Source of the DNA: an uncultured Chlorobiaceae bacterium
Lineage (GTDB): Bacteria; Bacteroidota; Chlorobiia; Chlorobiales; Chlorobiaceae
Direction of reading: 5' to 3'
NCBI GenBank assembly: GCA_903915955.1
Contig: CAIWUU010000174.1
Coordinates: forward strand, 1 to 64,000
DNA: 64,000 nucleotides
Each line of letters starts with the position of its first letter. Positions within the stretch are counted from its first letter, which is position 1. Below, piece by piece: positions 19,195 through 27,378 of the stretch. Both the position numbers and the translations under genes were made by a program. The notes under the pieces are model-generated. The model saw nothing but the letters and a program-made list of their open reading frames with translations, had not been told where the DNA came from and ran no database searches.

Positions 19195-19779
19195 ATGGGC
19201 GAAAAGCATCATCAGCAGGGAAAACTGATTGTTTTTTCAGCCCCTTCGGGTACAGGAAAGTCGACCATTGCCAAGATGGTGCTTGAGCGTCTGCCGAATA
19301 TTCAGTTTTCAGTTTCAGCGACAACCCGGCCGAAGCGGGAGGGTGAGCAAGATGCGGTCAACTACTATTTTCTCACCAAAGAGGATTTTGAGACAACGAT
19401 ACAATGCGGTGGGTTTATTGAATATGAATTCTTTTTTGGTAATTATTACGGCACACTGATTGATAAAACAGATCAAGTCATTAATTCTGGATCAAATATT
19501 CTGCTGGATCTTGATGTGAAAGGTGCCCTGAATCTGAAAAAGTGTTTTCCTGATAATTCTTTGTTGCTGTTTATAAAGCCTCCGAGTATGGATGTTTTAA
19601 AAGAGAGACTTGAACGACGTGAGAGTGAAGATGAAAATAGTTTAAAGATGCGCCTTCAGCGGGCTCAGTTAGAGCTGGGATATGCGGATCAGTTTGATGA
19701 GGTTGTTGTTAACGATACTCTTGATTCTGCAGCCGATACCGTGACAGCCATAATCAGCAAATTTCTTTCTAAAACGTAA
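19195..19779 (+). CDS. gmk: guanylate kinase
   Basis: Phosphorylates GMP to GDP with ATP. The P-loop is APSGTGKS (residues 16-23). The GMP-binding segment includes SVSATTRPKREGE and VNYYFLTKEDFE, then GNYYGT, and the lid carries KERLERRESE. The 194-residue length is normal. It begins 4 bases after yicC and precedes the omega-subunit gene by 11 bases, as in many bacteria, tying nucleotide supply to transcription. Nothing unusual is seen. Confidence 0.96.
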   Translation: MGEKHHQQGKLIVFSAPSGTGKSTIAKMVLERLPNIQFSVSATTRPKREGEQDAVNYYFLTKEDFETTIQCGGFIEYEFFFGNYYGTLIDKTDQVINSGSNILLDLDVKGALNLKKCFPDNSLLLFIKPPSMDVLKERLERRESEDENSLKMRLQRAQLELGYADQFDEVVVNDTLDSAADTVTAIISKFLSKT

Positions 19780-19790
19780 AACATAGTACA

Positions 19791-20144
19791 ATGTCGGTTA
19801 AACCAGTTGACCTGAATAAATTAAGAAGTTCGCACCTAAATCTTTATGAAACTGTGGTCGCAATTTCAAAAAAAGCGAAAAGGTTACATGATGACGAGCG
19901 CGCGGAACTTGAAGACAAGCTTCTTCCTTATAAAGAGATGATTCGCAATCCGACCAGCGAATCTGAGTCTGACAAGATTTATCCAGAACAGATCGCAATC
20001 AGTTTGGAGTTTGAAATTCGTGAAAAGTCATCACACAAGGCTGTCGCACAGTACTTTGAACGGAAATATGACTATATACTGGAAAAGCCGGTAGAGAAGA
20101 AGGTTGTTCAAAACGAAGATAATGATGAAACTGACGGGGATTAA
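19791..20144 (+). CDS. rpoZ: RNA polymerase omega subunit, Bacteroidetes/Chlorobi type
   Basis: A 117-residue protein with the omega-like core: an N-terminal helix (NLYETVVAISKKAKRLH), EQIAISLEFEIREKSSHKAVAQYFE as the counterpart of the classical EEIREGKI segment, and an acidic C-terminal tail. It is larger than the proteobacterial omega and matches the form found in Chlorobi and Bacteroidetes, an assignment also supported by its place immediately after gmk. Omega aids assembly of the beta' subunit. The next gene starts inside its 3' end, overlapping by 23 bases. Confidence 0.8.
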   Translation: MSVKPVDLNKLRSSHLNLYETVVAISKKAKRLHDDERAELEDKLLPYKEMIRNPTSESESDKIYPEQIAISLEFEIREKSSHKAVAQYFERKYDYILEKPVEKKVVQNEDNDETDGD

Positions 20145-20619
20145 CCAGATTACCCTTCGCGTTAATGACCTGCGTCAGGCGGAAGATTTTTATTGCGGCA
20201 TTCTTGGTATAAAACTCGATCAGAGGGTTGGTGCCAATATTTCATTTCTTCGTCTTCAATCAGATCTGCTTGTGCTGGTGAAGGCAGAAACAGTTGGCTC
20301 ACCTGAAGCGCGGGATATAAGGGTAGACCATTTTGGCTTCAGACTTGCTTCTGATGCGGAAGTAGACTCTGCAGCACGTTATCTTGACGACAAGGGAGTT
20401 CATATGGTAACTCGTCCAGCCCACCGCCGTGAGGGTAAGGCTTTTTTTGTTATGGATCCTGATGGTAATCTGGTTGAGTTTTACTCGATGCATGACAATG
20501 GCATACGGGATAGTAGTTCTGATGTAGATTTTTCCACACCAAACTCTCATGCTAAGGCAAGTCGCAAGGAGATTGTCGAGGAGAGAGAGTCAACAAAGAC
20601 TCGGCGATCAAGAAAATAA
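20122..20619 (+). CDS. VOC/glyoxalase-fold protein
   Basis: A vicinal-oxygen-chelate superfamily protein. The N-terminal half shows INQITLRVNDLRQAEDFY and GILGIKL, and the second betaalphabeta unit shows VDHFGFRLASD and FFVMDPDGNLVEFYS, the classical metal-site strands of single-domain glyoxalase/fosfomycin-resistance relatives. After residue 130 a low-complexity, basic, Ser/Arg-rich tail follows. The substrate cannot be told from sequence. The preferred ATG at 20122 gives 165 aa and overlaps rpoZ by 23 bases; a TTG at 20104 is possible. Its 3' end overlaps the convergent GlmU-like gene by 12 bases. Confidence 0.8.
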   Translation: MMKLTGINQITLRVNDLRQAEDFYCGILGIKLDQRVGANISFLRLQSDLLVLVKAETVGSPEARDIRVDHFGFRLASDAEVDSAARYLDDKGVHMVTRPAHRREGKAFFVMDPDGNLVEFYSMHDNGIRDSSSDVDFSTPNSHAKASRKEIVEERESTKTRRSRK

Positions 20620-21357
20620 GCCGGGATTTTGGAGAAGCATCCGTTCAGCATCAAGAAGCTGCGCGGGGGTATTGATGCCAAGAATTTCGTTGGCATTATC
20701 TGTTTTGAAAGCACAAACCCTTGTTCCTTTCCTGAAGCAGACCGCAAAAACATCAGTCAGATAGTACTCTTTCTGGGCATTGTTGGTGTTAATCTGCCCG
20801 AGAGCTTCAAAAAGCAGACTGGTATTGAAAACGTAAACTCCGGAATTGATCTCTTTCACGGCACGTTCCTCTTCAGACGCGTCCTTTTGTTCAACGATTT
20901 TCAGGACGCTGTCATTTTTTCTTTCCCGAATAACTCTGCCATACCCTGTGGGGTCATCAAGCTCTGCAGTCAGCACTGTTGCCACTGCGTATGTTGAACG
21001 GTGAAATGCTATCAACTTCTGCAGGGTTCCTGCATTAACGAGTGGGGCGTCCCCTGAAAGGATAAGCACCTCGCCATCAAAATCGTGGAGCTGTGCCTCT
21101 GTTTGCATGACGGCATGACCAGTTCCCAATTGAGGCTCCTGAAGCGCAACAGTCGCCTTGAATCTGGCTGTAGCTTTTATGACCAGTTCAGCCTGGTGTC
21201 CAACAACAAGTACTATTTTTTCGGGGTCAAGAGATTGAGCTGTCCCAAGAACATAGTCGATAAGAGGGCGGTCATTTGCCTGATGCAGTACCTTTGGAAG
21301 CTCTGACTGCATTCTGGTGCCTTTTCCGGCGGCCATGATGATTACTGCAAGTGCCAT
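20608..21357 (-). CDS. GlmU-type N-acetylglucosamine-1-phosphate uridylyltransferase, single domain
   Basis: Sugar-nucleotide pyrophosphorylase with the motif MAAGKGTRM (residues 8-16), ELPKVLHQ, QEPQLGTGHAV and LSGDAPLV, all characteristic of the N-terminal half of GlmU, which makes UDP-GlcNAc. The protein stops at 249 residues, so the left-handed beta-helix acetyltransferase half of normal GlmU (about 450 aa) is absent. Either the acetylation step is done by another protein or this is a related nucleotidyltransferase; UDP-GlcNAc synthesis remains the best guess. It is read leftward, upstream of nothing but convergent with the glyoxalase-fold gene. Confidence 0.82.
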   Translation of the reverse strand: MALAVIIMAAGKGTRMQSELPKVLHQANDRPLIDYVLGTAQSLDPEKIVLVVGHQAELVIKATARFKATVALQEPQLGTGHAVMQTEAQLHDFDGEVLILSGDAPLVNAGTLQKLIAFHRSTYAVATVLTAELDDPTGYGRVIRERKNDSVLKIVEQKDASEEERAVKEINSGVYVFNTSLLFEALGQINTNNAQKEYYLTDVFAVCFRKGTRVCAFKTDNANEILGINTPAQLLDAERMLLQNPGLFS

Positions 21358-21392
21358 TGATCAGTAATGAGTATGAAAAGCATCGGAGAGAA

Positions 21393-21779
21393 TCATGATA
21401 ACAGTTGTGTTTCTTCACCTACATAGTGCCGACTCTTCGGGTTGTTCTTCTTATCGACGATAAGAACCATTGGTTTGAAATGGCGTGCGTCAGCCTCTTC
21501 CATAACAGCAAAAGTCATGATGATTATCTCGTCTCCAACCAGAGCGCATCGGGCAGCAGCGCCGTTGAGTTGAATCTCCCTGGAGCCCTGGGCTCCCTTG
21601 ATGATGTAAGTTTCAAAGCGCTCACCATTATTATTATTGACAACAAGCACTTTTTCGTTGGGTATCATATTTGCCATTTCCAGCAGCTCATTATCAATCG
21701 TGATGCTGCCTTCATATTCGAGATCTCCGCTGGTAACTATAGCGTTGTGTATTTTTGACTTAAGGACGTGTAATTTCAT
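21393..21779 (-). CDS. panD: aspartate 1-decarboxylase precursor
   Basis: Makes beta-alanine for pantothenate from L-aspartate. PanD is translated as an inactive precursor that self-cleaves before a serine to form a pyruvoyl cofactor; the site here is G24-S25 within YEGSIT. Other family elements are KSKIHNA near the start and [17 protein letters not shown] further on. The ATG at 21779 gives 128 aa; a TTG two codons upstream is an alternative. It lies between lptC and the GlmU-like gene in a leftward group and supplies the same pathway as coaBC near the start of the window. Confidence 0.94.
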   Translation of the reverse strand: MKLHVLKSKIHNAIVTSGDLEYEGSITIDNELLEMANMIPNEKVLVVNNNNGERFETYIIKGAQGSREIQLNGAAARCALVGDEIIIMTFAVMEEADARHFKPMVLIVDKKNNPKSRHYVGEETQLLS

Positions 21780-21795
21780 GAACAAACGAACTTCA

Positions 21796-22344
21796 TTATT
21801 GTTTTATAAATGCCTCTCCACTTCCCCGGAAAATCCGGTACTTTTTCAAGGCTTGATCACTCTCAAAACCCTCTCCTCGAATAATCTTTTCTTGCATGGT
21901 AATAGTAACAGCTCTGTCCGAACGTATCATTTTATCTTTAGCGCTTCGCTTTACGTACTCTGTTGTTATTACGGTTCCTTCATTTGAGGTCATGATGACG
22001 CGCCCCATTGCCTCAACATCCTGATTATCCTGAATAACAGCCTTTTGTGCTGTTATGGTTGTTGTGGAATTGCCGTTGACGTCAAAGAGAGTTACCTTTA
22101 TCCCTCCATCAAGATGATGTTCACTGCCTCTCTTTGTTCTGTACTCCGCTTCATGAGCAGCCTCCACGACTCCTCGGGGTATACCTGATTCGGTAAGAGC
22201 AACCTTGACAACCCAACTCTCTTGTACGAGATTCTCCCGAAAAACAGCCCTCTTTGCAGCGGGACGCCTATCTTTTACATTCCCGCTGCATCCTGGCATT
22301 ACGATCAGATGAACAAGCAGAATAAGAACAATGACTCTTCTCAA
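21796..22344 (-). CDS. lptC: LptC-like lipopolysaccharide export lipoprotein
   Basis: Inner-membrane-anchored periplasmic protein of the Lpt bridge that passes lipopolysaccharide from LptB2FG to LptA. The N-terminus is a lipoprotein signal with the lipobox ending in C19 (VMPGC), unlike the uncleaved TM anchor of E. coli LptC. The mature part is beta-rich, with [18 protein letters not shown], the [12 protein letters not shown] motif and [14 protein letters not shown], typical of the OstA/LptC jellyroll. The 182-residue length is normal. It follows skp by 12 bases and is probably cotranscribed with it. Confidence 0.83.
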   Translation of the reverse strand: MRRVIVLILLVHLIVMPGCSGNVKDRRPAAKRAVFRENLVQESWVVKVALTESGIPRGVVEAAHEAEYRTKRGSEHHLDGGIKVTLFDVNGNSTTTITAQKAVIQDNQDVEAMGRVIMTSNEGTVITTEYVKRSAKDKMIRSDRAVTITMQEKIIRGEGFESDQALKKYRIFRGSGEAFIKQ

Positions 22345-22356
22345 ATCAGGAGATCG

Positions 22357-22881
22357 TTACTTGATATTCAACTTGTCCAGAACTTTGAAGGTAAGGTCAT
22401 TTTCCGTAGTTACATAGATAGAGCTATTCTTTTCAAGCACCAAAGTAACTTCTTCTTGTATTGCAATCGACTCAACGGCAGCCAAAACCTTCTTCCGAAT
22501 TGGCAGGAAGAGTTCCTGCTGTTTCGTTTCGATAGTCCCGCTTCGCCCAAAATGCTCCTGCTGATATTTTTCAAGAGTCTGAGCTTTCAGTTTCAACTCC
22601 TTCTCTTTCTGGTCTCGCACTGTTCTTGTCAAAGATGCCGCTTTTTGTTGGTAAGCTGCGACTGATTGCTGATAATCGACGTTCATGCGATTCAGCTCTT
22701 TTTGCAGAGGAGCCGCTATTGCCTGCAAGCTCTCTTCTGCTTGTTTTGTTTCGGGCAACTGTTGCAGGATTTTTCCTGAATCCACGACACTGACTTTTGT
22801 TCCAGCTTGTGTTATCGCAAATGTTTGTGGTGGAACCAGTACCAAGCTCAATGCCGCAGTCATGAAGATACGGCGAGACAT
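22357..22881 (-). CDS. OmpH/Skp-like periplasmic chaperone
   Basis: Secreted chaperone for unfolded outer-membrane proteins. The predicted signal peptide covers about 22 residues (basic MSRR, hydrophobic core, ending near QTFA). The mature protein has the Skp pattern: a beta strand VSVVDSGKILQQLPE, a long helical hairpin rich in Gln, Lys and Glu (coiled-coil arms, about 50-120), and a returning strand ending TVVLEKNSSIYV-like with L-T-F-K-V-L-D-K-L. I prefer the ATG at 22881 (174 aa), which starts the signal peptide; an ATG at 22908 is in frame. It forms a leftward pair with lptC. Confidence 0.85.
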   Translation of the reverse strand: MSRRIFMTAALSLVLVPPQTFAITQAGTKVSVVDSGKILQQLPETKQAEESLQAIAAPLQKELNRMNVDYQQSVAAYQQKAASLTRTVRDQKEKELKLKAQTLEKYQQEHFGRSGTIETKQQELFLPIRKKVLAAVESIAIQEEVTLVLEKNSSIYVTTENDLTFKVLDKLNIK

Positions 22882-23060
22882 GTTTATAAATTCTTTTGAA
22901 AGAATCATTAATGTTATCGTTTAGGTTAGCGTGATTAATGCTTCAATACCTGTCCAATATGTAATTTATCCATATATAATGTCAAAGGTAATAATTCCTT
23001 GACAAAAAACTACACAAAGCTGAATAACCTGTTCTTTTGAGTGAAGAGGAGGTTGATAAC

Positions 23061-23163
23061 GTTTTTTTCTGGAAAAATTGCCATGTTTGTTTTACAATTG
23101 TGGTTTTAAGTTCGAGTTTTAACAGACAGATAAGACGAGAAGGGATATCCATCGCAGAAGCAA
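23061..23163 (-). pseudogene. decayed duplicate of the dprA 3' end
   Basis: Ungapped comparison at a constant offset of 970 bases shows about 70 percent identity (62 of 88 bases compared by eye) between this stretch and the 3' end of dprA (24035-24130). The reading frame is preserved: 17 of 34 residues match, including SxxDIP, LELK and QFFQK. The frame carrying it (22982-23248) has no other DprA part and runs past the homologous stop. It is best read as the remnant of a second dprA tail, separated from the intact gene by the FkbM gene. Confidence 0.75.
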
Positions 23164-23241
23164 AAGATATTAACCGATTTGTATAATATGGTTTACTGGC
23201 ATTTTCTTTTTTTTGAAAGAATTTATCACTATAGTAATTAA

Positions 23242-23259
23242 AGTACAATCTATTGTACT
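23242..23259. promoter_or_regulatory. palindromic operator-like site upstream of the FkbM gene
   Basis: A perfect inverted repeat AGTACAAT-CT-ATTGTACT lies 23 bases before the ATG at 23283. No T tract follows, so it is not an intrinsic terminator. Symmetry and position suggest a regulator-binding site overlapping the promoter, but no regulator is identified. Confidence 0.4.
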
Positions 23260-23282
23260 ACTAAATAATATTGAGCTTATTA

Positions 23283-24002
23283 ATGGGTTATTACAACAAA
23301 GTCAAAAGGAGTCTCAGGCAGCTTGCTGGCCAAGAGGTGATTGCTCGGGTTGAGTTTACATGTGCATGTCGTAATATCCATGACTGGCGAATTTGTCCTG
23401 TCGGTATTGACAGTAATAGCGTCGTGTTTTCCTTGGGTGTGGGAGATGATATTGGTTTTGATAAAGGGATGATTACAACATACAATTGCAATGTTCAAGC
23501 GTTTGATCCGACACCACGATGGATTGAGTGGATCAAATCCCAGAATCTTCCTCAGCAATTTTGGTTTTATCCGTATGCAATTGGAGGAACGGATGGCACC
23601 ATGAAACTTTTTCCTCGTATGCCGAATGGAAAGCCTTTCTCAACGATGCTTACGGTGATGAACGAAGGAGTTAATGATGCCGTTGAAGGTATAACTGTCA
23701 ATGTTAAAAGACTTTCAACTCTTATGACAGAGCTTTGTGTCTCTCACATTGATATTCTTAAAATGGATATTGAGGCGGCGGAATATCAAGTCATTGATGA
23801 TTTCCTTGCGGCTGATCTGCCAGTTTATCAGCTTTTGGTAGAGTTTCATCACCGATTTACATCGGTTCCAGTGCAGAAAACCAGAGATGCCCTTGATAAA
23901 TTGTATAAAGCTGGATACAGGATTTTCTATATCACTGAAAAAGCCAGGGAGTACTCGTTTATTCATGTTGATACCTATAAAAAGTATTTGCAACAAATCT
24001 GA
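23283..24002 (+). CDS. FkbM family methyltransferase
   Basis: S-adenosylmethionine-dependent methyltransferase of the FkbM family, which usually acts on sugars of surface polysaccharides or glycolipids. The sequence has a Rossmann start (VVFSLGVGDDIGFDKGM), an acidic strand end (AFDPTP), and the family signature DILKMDIEAAEYQVIDDF near residues 154-171. The ATG at 23283 gives 239 aa; a TTG four codons upstream is less likely. It is an isolated rightward gene between leftward skp and dprA, preceded by AT-rich DNA and a dprA-tail remnant, so recent insertion is likely. The substrate is unknown. Confidence 0.85.
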   Translation: MGYYNKVKRSLRQLAGQEVIARVEFTCACRNIHDWRICPVGIDSNSVVFSLGVGDDIGFDKGMITTYNCNVQAFDPTPRWIEWIKSQNLPQQFWFYPYAIGGTDGTMKLFPRMPNGKPFSTMLTVMNEGVNDAVEGITVNVKRLSTLMTELCVSHIDILKMDIEAAEYQVIDDFLAADLPVYQLLVEFHHRFTSVPVQKTRDALDKLYKAGYRIFYITEKAREYSFIHVDTYKKYLQQI

Positions 24003-24023
24003 ATGAGAGTATCCTGTTGTTGA

Positions 24024-25175
24024 TTAGGGCATTATTTTCTGGAAAAACTGTCCTGGTTGTTGCAAGATTGCCTCTTTTAGTTCGAGCTCAAACAGATGTA
24101 CAAGAAGAGCGGGAATATCAATGTTTGAAGCGGTGGCAAGTGCATCTATATGAATGGGCGCTGTGCCCATACAATGGATGATGCTTTTTTCGGGAGGAGT
24201 AAGATTGTCGTCGGTGCTGTTTTTCTGTAATGGAGAGATCCCTGAACAGTTTTTTGCAAATTGTCCTTCAAGTTCGCTGATGATGTCGTCAACGCTCATG
24301 ATCGCCTTTGCTTGACCTTGCTGGATGAGCTTGTTCGTGCCTTTCGATGTTCTTGAAAAGATACTGCCTGGAATAGCAAAAACCTCCCTGTTTTGCTCAA
24401 GCGCAGATGCTGCCGTAATCAGCGATCCCCCTTTCAGATCTGACTCAATGACGATGGTACCTGAAGAGATGCCTGAAATAATGCGGTTTCTCTTAGGAAA
24501 TTTTCCAGGGGAGAGTTCAGAACCAATCCACTCTTCTGAAATAATAGCGCCCTGTTCAACGATTTTTGGCCACACTTTTCCCTTCGGATCGGTATAGATG
24601 GTGTCAATGCCACTTGCAAGAACGGCAACAGTAATACCTCCGTTCTCAAGTGTTGCCGTGTGTGCGGCCATATCAATGCCATAAGCCAGGCCGCTGAAGA
24701 TTATAATGCCGCAATTGACCAGATCCTTGCATACCAGAGCCGTAGCTTGTTTGCCATATTGAGAGGCATACCTCGTTCCTACCACGGCAAGGCCATAAGA
24801 CTCTGCGTCAGGAAGTTTTCCCCGTACAAAGAGGCAGGGTGGGGGATCATAGATTTCTTTCAACAGTGGAGGATAATCATGATCAAGGATGGTAATGATA
24901 TTTGCATTGTAGCGGGGAAGTGCCGCAAACTGCTCTTCGGCAGCTCGTCTGGCTACTTCTCTCGTTGGTGCATGGTGAAGAAAATGGTGAATTTGTCGGG
25001 CAAGAGATTCACCAATTCCCGATACCTGCACAAGCTCATTGATATCAGCATGCAAAACATCGGTCAGGTCAGGAAAATAGCCAGCCATTGCCTTGATTCT
25101 TGCTGGGCCAATACCCGGAACAAGCGTCAGGAGAAGGAGAAGAAGCCTCTGTTCCATGGTATCTGGAGGTTTCAT
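24024..25175 (-). CDS. dprA: DNA-processing protein DprA
   Basis: Binds incoming single-stranded DNA and loads RecA during natural transformation. The N-terminus has helix-hairpin-helix-like elements (VPGIGPARIKAM and VSGIGESLARQ). The Rossmann core shows VVGTRYASQYG, FSGLAYGIDMAAH, LASGIDTIY and FPKRNRIISGIS, then ESDLKGGSLITA. A C-terminal winged-helix-like domain ends with FFQKIMP. The 383 aa are typical. It lies 12 bases after the polyprenyl synthase gene, so it may be cotranscribed. Its 3' end has a decayed duplicate at about 23061-23163, beyond the FkbM gene. Confidence 0.94.
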   Translation of the reverse strand: MKPPDTMEQRLLLLLLTLVPGIGPARIKAMAGYFPDLTDVLHADINELVQVSGIGESLARQIHHFLHHAPTREVARRAAEEQFAALPRYNANIITILDHDYPPLLKEIYDPPPCLFVRGKLPDAESYGLAVVGTRYASQYGKQATALVCKDLVNCGIIIFSGLAYGIDMAAHTATLENGGITVAVLASGIDTIYTDPKGKVWPKIVEQGAIISEEWIGSELSPGKFPKRNRIISGISSGTIVIESDLKGGSLITAASALEQNREVFAIPGSIFSRTSKGTNKLIQQGQAKAIMSVDDIISELEGQFAKNCSGISPLQKNSTDDNLTPPEKSIIHCMGTAPIHIDALATASNIDIPALLVHLFELELKEAILQQPGQFFQKIMP

Positions 25176-25187
25176 AACAAACAGTGG

Positions 25188-26201
25188 TTAGAAATCTCTC
25201 TTCATGAGCATATTTGCAAATCCTTTCAGGTACTCTTTTCCTTCTGCATGAGGCAGACTTTCCAAAGCGCTCAGCGCCTCTATTGTATCTCTGTTAATCA
25301 GTGCCGCAGTCTCTTCAAGGACCCCACACCGCTCAAAGAGCGCTTTCACTTCAGGTACCCTCTCAGCGGCAATGCCTTTATTGATGATGATGGAGTTAAG
25401 AAGTTCGCGGTCTGCACCTGAACTCAGCTCAAGAGAACGAAGCAAAAGGTAGGTTTTTTTGCCGTTGATGATATCTCCACCAGCCATCTTTCCGGACTTT
25501 CCATCTTGAGCCATAATATCGAGATAGTCATCCTGTATCTGAAAAGCTCGACCTATTCTTTCACCGAACTGCACCAGACTTTGAAGTTGCTCTTTAGTCC
25601 CATCAGCAGCAACCCCGCCGGCTTCAAGTGCGGCTGCAATGAGACTACCGGTTTTCTTGTCAATCATGTCGAGATAGTCAGCGATCGTGGCATCTTTTTT
25701 CTCTTCAAGTTCCATGTCGAGCGCCTGCCCTTCACAGATAGTCATATTGGCGTGGTTGAGAATATGAACCAGTTCAGCATGTCGGTTACTCTTGGCCTGC
25801 AGGGCAAGTTCATAAGCGTAGGCAATCATCATATCTCCCGTCAGTATAGCAGCATTGGTGTTCCAATGCTTGTGAACGGTAGGTCGGCCATGGCGCAGCT
25901 CAGCCTGGTCCATGATATCGTCGTGGATCAGAGTGAAATTATGCAAGATTTCAACCGCCAAGGCGACATTGAGCGCATCTTCCGAAAAGCCGCATACCGC
26001 TTCCGATGCAAGCAGCGTCAGAAACGGACGTATTCTCTTGCCTTTGCCTTCAAGAATATATCTGGCTGGCGCATAGAGGGTGACAGGACTCTCACTTTCG
26101 AAACATTTCCCAAGCGCAGTGTTGATTTTGGAGAAGTAAAGGTTGTACTTTTTTTCGACAAGTTCCTGCGTAATCGGCATAGTCATGATGAAATCGGTCA
26201 T
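25188..26201 (-). CDS. polyprenyl diphosphate synthase (FPP/GGPP type)
   Basis: Trans-isoprenyl diphosphate synthase that extends allylic diphosphates with IPP. The first aspartate-rich motif is [17 protein letters not shown] (DDIMD) and the second is [17 protein letters not shown] near the N-terminus and the KT motif (DKKTGSL) are also present. The 337-residue size suits an FPP/GGPP or longer-chain synthase; in phototrophic green sulfur bacteria such enzymes feed carotenoids, bacteriochlorophyll tails and quinones. Chain length cannot be read reliably by eye. Its ATG overlaps the fni stop by 4 bases (ATGA), so the two isoprenoid genes are coupled. Confidence 0.9.
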   Translation of the reverse strand: MTDFIMTMPITQELVEKKYNLYFSKINTALGKCFESESPVTLYAPARYILEGKGKRIRPFLTLLASEAVCGFSEDALNVALAVEILHNFTLIHDDIMDQAELRHGRPTVHKHWNTNAAILTGDMMIAYAYELALQAKSNRHAELVHILNHANMTICEGQALDMELEEKKDATIADYLDMIDKKTGSLIAAALEAGGVAADGTKEQLQSLVQFGERIGRAFQIQDDYLDIMAQDGKSGKMAGGDIINGKKTYLLLRSLELSSGADRELLNSIIINKGIAAERVPEVKALFERCGVLEETAALINRDTIEALSALESLPHAEGKEYLKGFANMLMKRDF

Positions 26202-27271
26202 TGTTTGATGGTAAGTCTTTTGTTTCTGAGCTCCTCAATGGTCGCAGCTCCGGTCAGGAACATCACGGCCCTGAGATCGTTCAGCCAGGTATCAATGGTT
26301 TTTTCAAGGGTTCCTTCATAAAGGGCTTTGAGGAGAGATCTTGCAGAAGCGGCAAGCTGAGCTCCAAGCGCAAGTGATGTGGCGATATCGGTACCGCACT
26401 TTATTCCTCCTGACGCAATGATTTCAATGTCAATAAATTCAGAATGCTCCTTTTTTAGCTCCCTGATGTCAATCAGGCATTGAGCCGTAGGAATTCCCCA
26501 GTTCAGCAGGAGGTCAAGAGCGGGCAGACTGAAACGGTCATCCTGCCCGAATTGTCGGTTATATCGGATTTCTTCTACTTTCTGCCAACTGATGCCTCCG
26601 GCACCTGCCACATCAATGACGCTCACACCTGCTTCAAGAAGTTGTTGTGCGACGGTTGCCGAAATGCCGCATCCAACCTCTTTAACAATAACCGGTACGG
26701 TTATTGTGTCGGTGAGTATTTCAAGTTGCTCAAGAACATGCCGGAAATTTGTGTTTCCTTCAGGCTGAAAGAGCTCTTGCGCAGCATTGAGATGTACAAT
26801 CAACCCATCGGCTTCCAGCAGTTCAAGCATAATACTGATGTCGCTTTTGCGTAACCCTTTGGCAATCTCGGGAGCTCCAATATTGGCAAAGATCTGGATT
26901 GATGGCGCGAATTTTCTTGTAATGGCAAAACTGTCGCGATATAACGGGTTTTCAAGTGCCTGTCGCATACTGCCAACGCCAAGCGGAATCTTAAACCGTT
27001 CCGCAGCTTCTGCAAGATGCTGGTTGAGCGTTGCCGCTTCACTATAGCCTCCCGTCATGGAGGAGATCATCAGAGGCGCCCCTATTCTCCTTCCAAGAAA
27101 TGTTGTGGAGAGATCAATGTCACAAAGCGACAGCTCTGGTAACGCATTATGGATAAATTCAAATTGCTCAAACCCTGTCGTTTTGCTTTTGAACGCAACA
27201 TCCCCCTGCAGACATATCTCGACGTGACTGTGCTTCCGCTCAATTGTTATATTGTCTGCTGTGTTGCTCAT
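26198..27271 (-). CDS. fni: type 2 isopentenyl-diphosphate delta-isomerase
   Basis: FMN- and NAD(P)H-dependent enzyme that interconverts IPP and DMAPP. It has the family's N-terminal [16 protein letters not shown] substrate loop, [28 protein letters not shown] and the phosphate-binding [10 protein letters not shown], consistent with a TIM barrel of 357 residues. It forms an isoprenoid pair with the downstream polyprenyl synthase. The upstream side faces the divergent ABC permease gene at 27379 across about 107 bases that should hold both promoters. Confidence 0.95.
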   Translation of the reverse strand: MSNTADNITIERKHSHVEICLQGDVAFKSKTTGFEQFEFIHNALPELSLCDIDLSTTFLGRRIGAPLMISSMTGGYSEAATLNQHLAEAAERFKIPLGVGSMRQALENPLYRDSFAITRKFAPSIQIFANIGAPEIAKGLRKSDISIMLELLEADGLIVHLNAAQELFQPEGNTNFRHVLEQLEILTDTITVPVIVKEVGCGISATVAQQLLEAGVSVIDVAGAGGISWQKVEEIRYNRQFGQDDRFSLPALDLLLNWGIPTAQCLIDIRELKKEHSEFIDIEIIASGGIKCGTDIATSLALGAQLAASARSLLKALYEGTLEKTIDTWLNDLRAVMFLTGAATIEELRNKRLTIKQ

Positions 27272-27378
27272 GTTGTGGGGAAAGGCTCCTCGAAGGGTTA
27301 GTAATACCTCAATAAAAAATGATACAACATAACAAAAATATTCAATAACTTCTCACCTCCATATTGAGTGGATTTATC

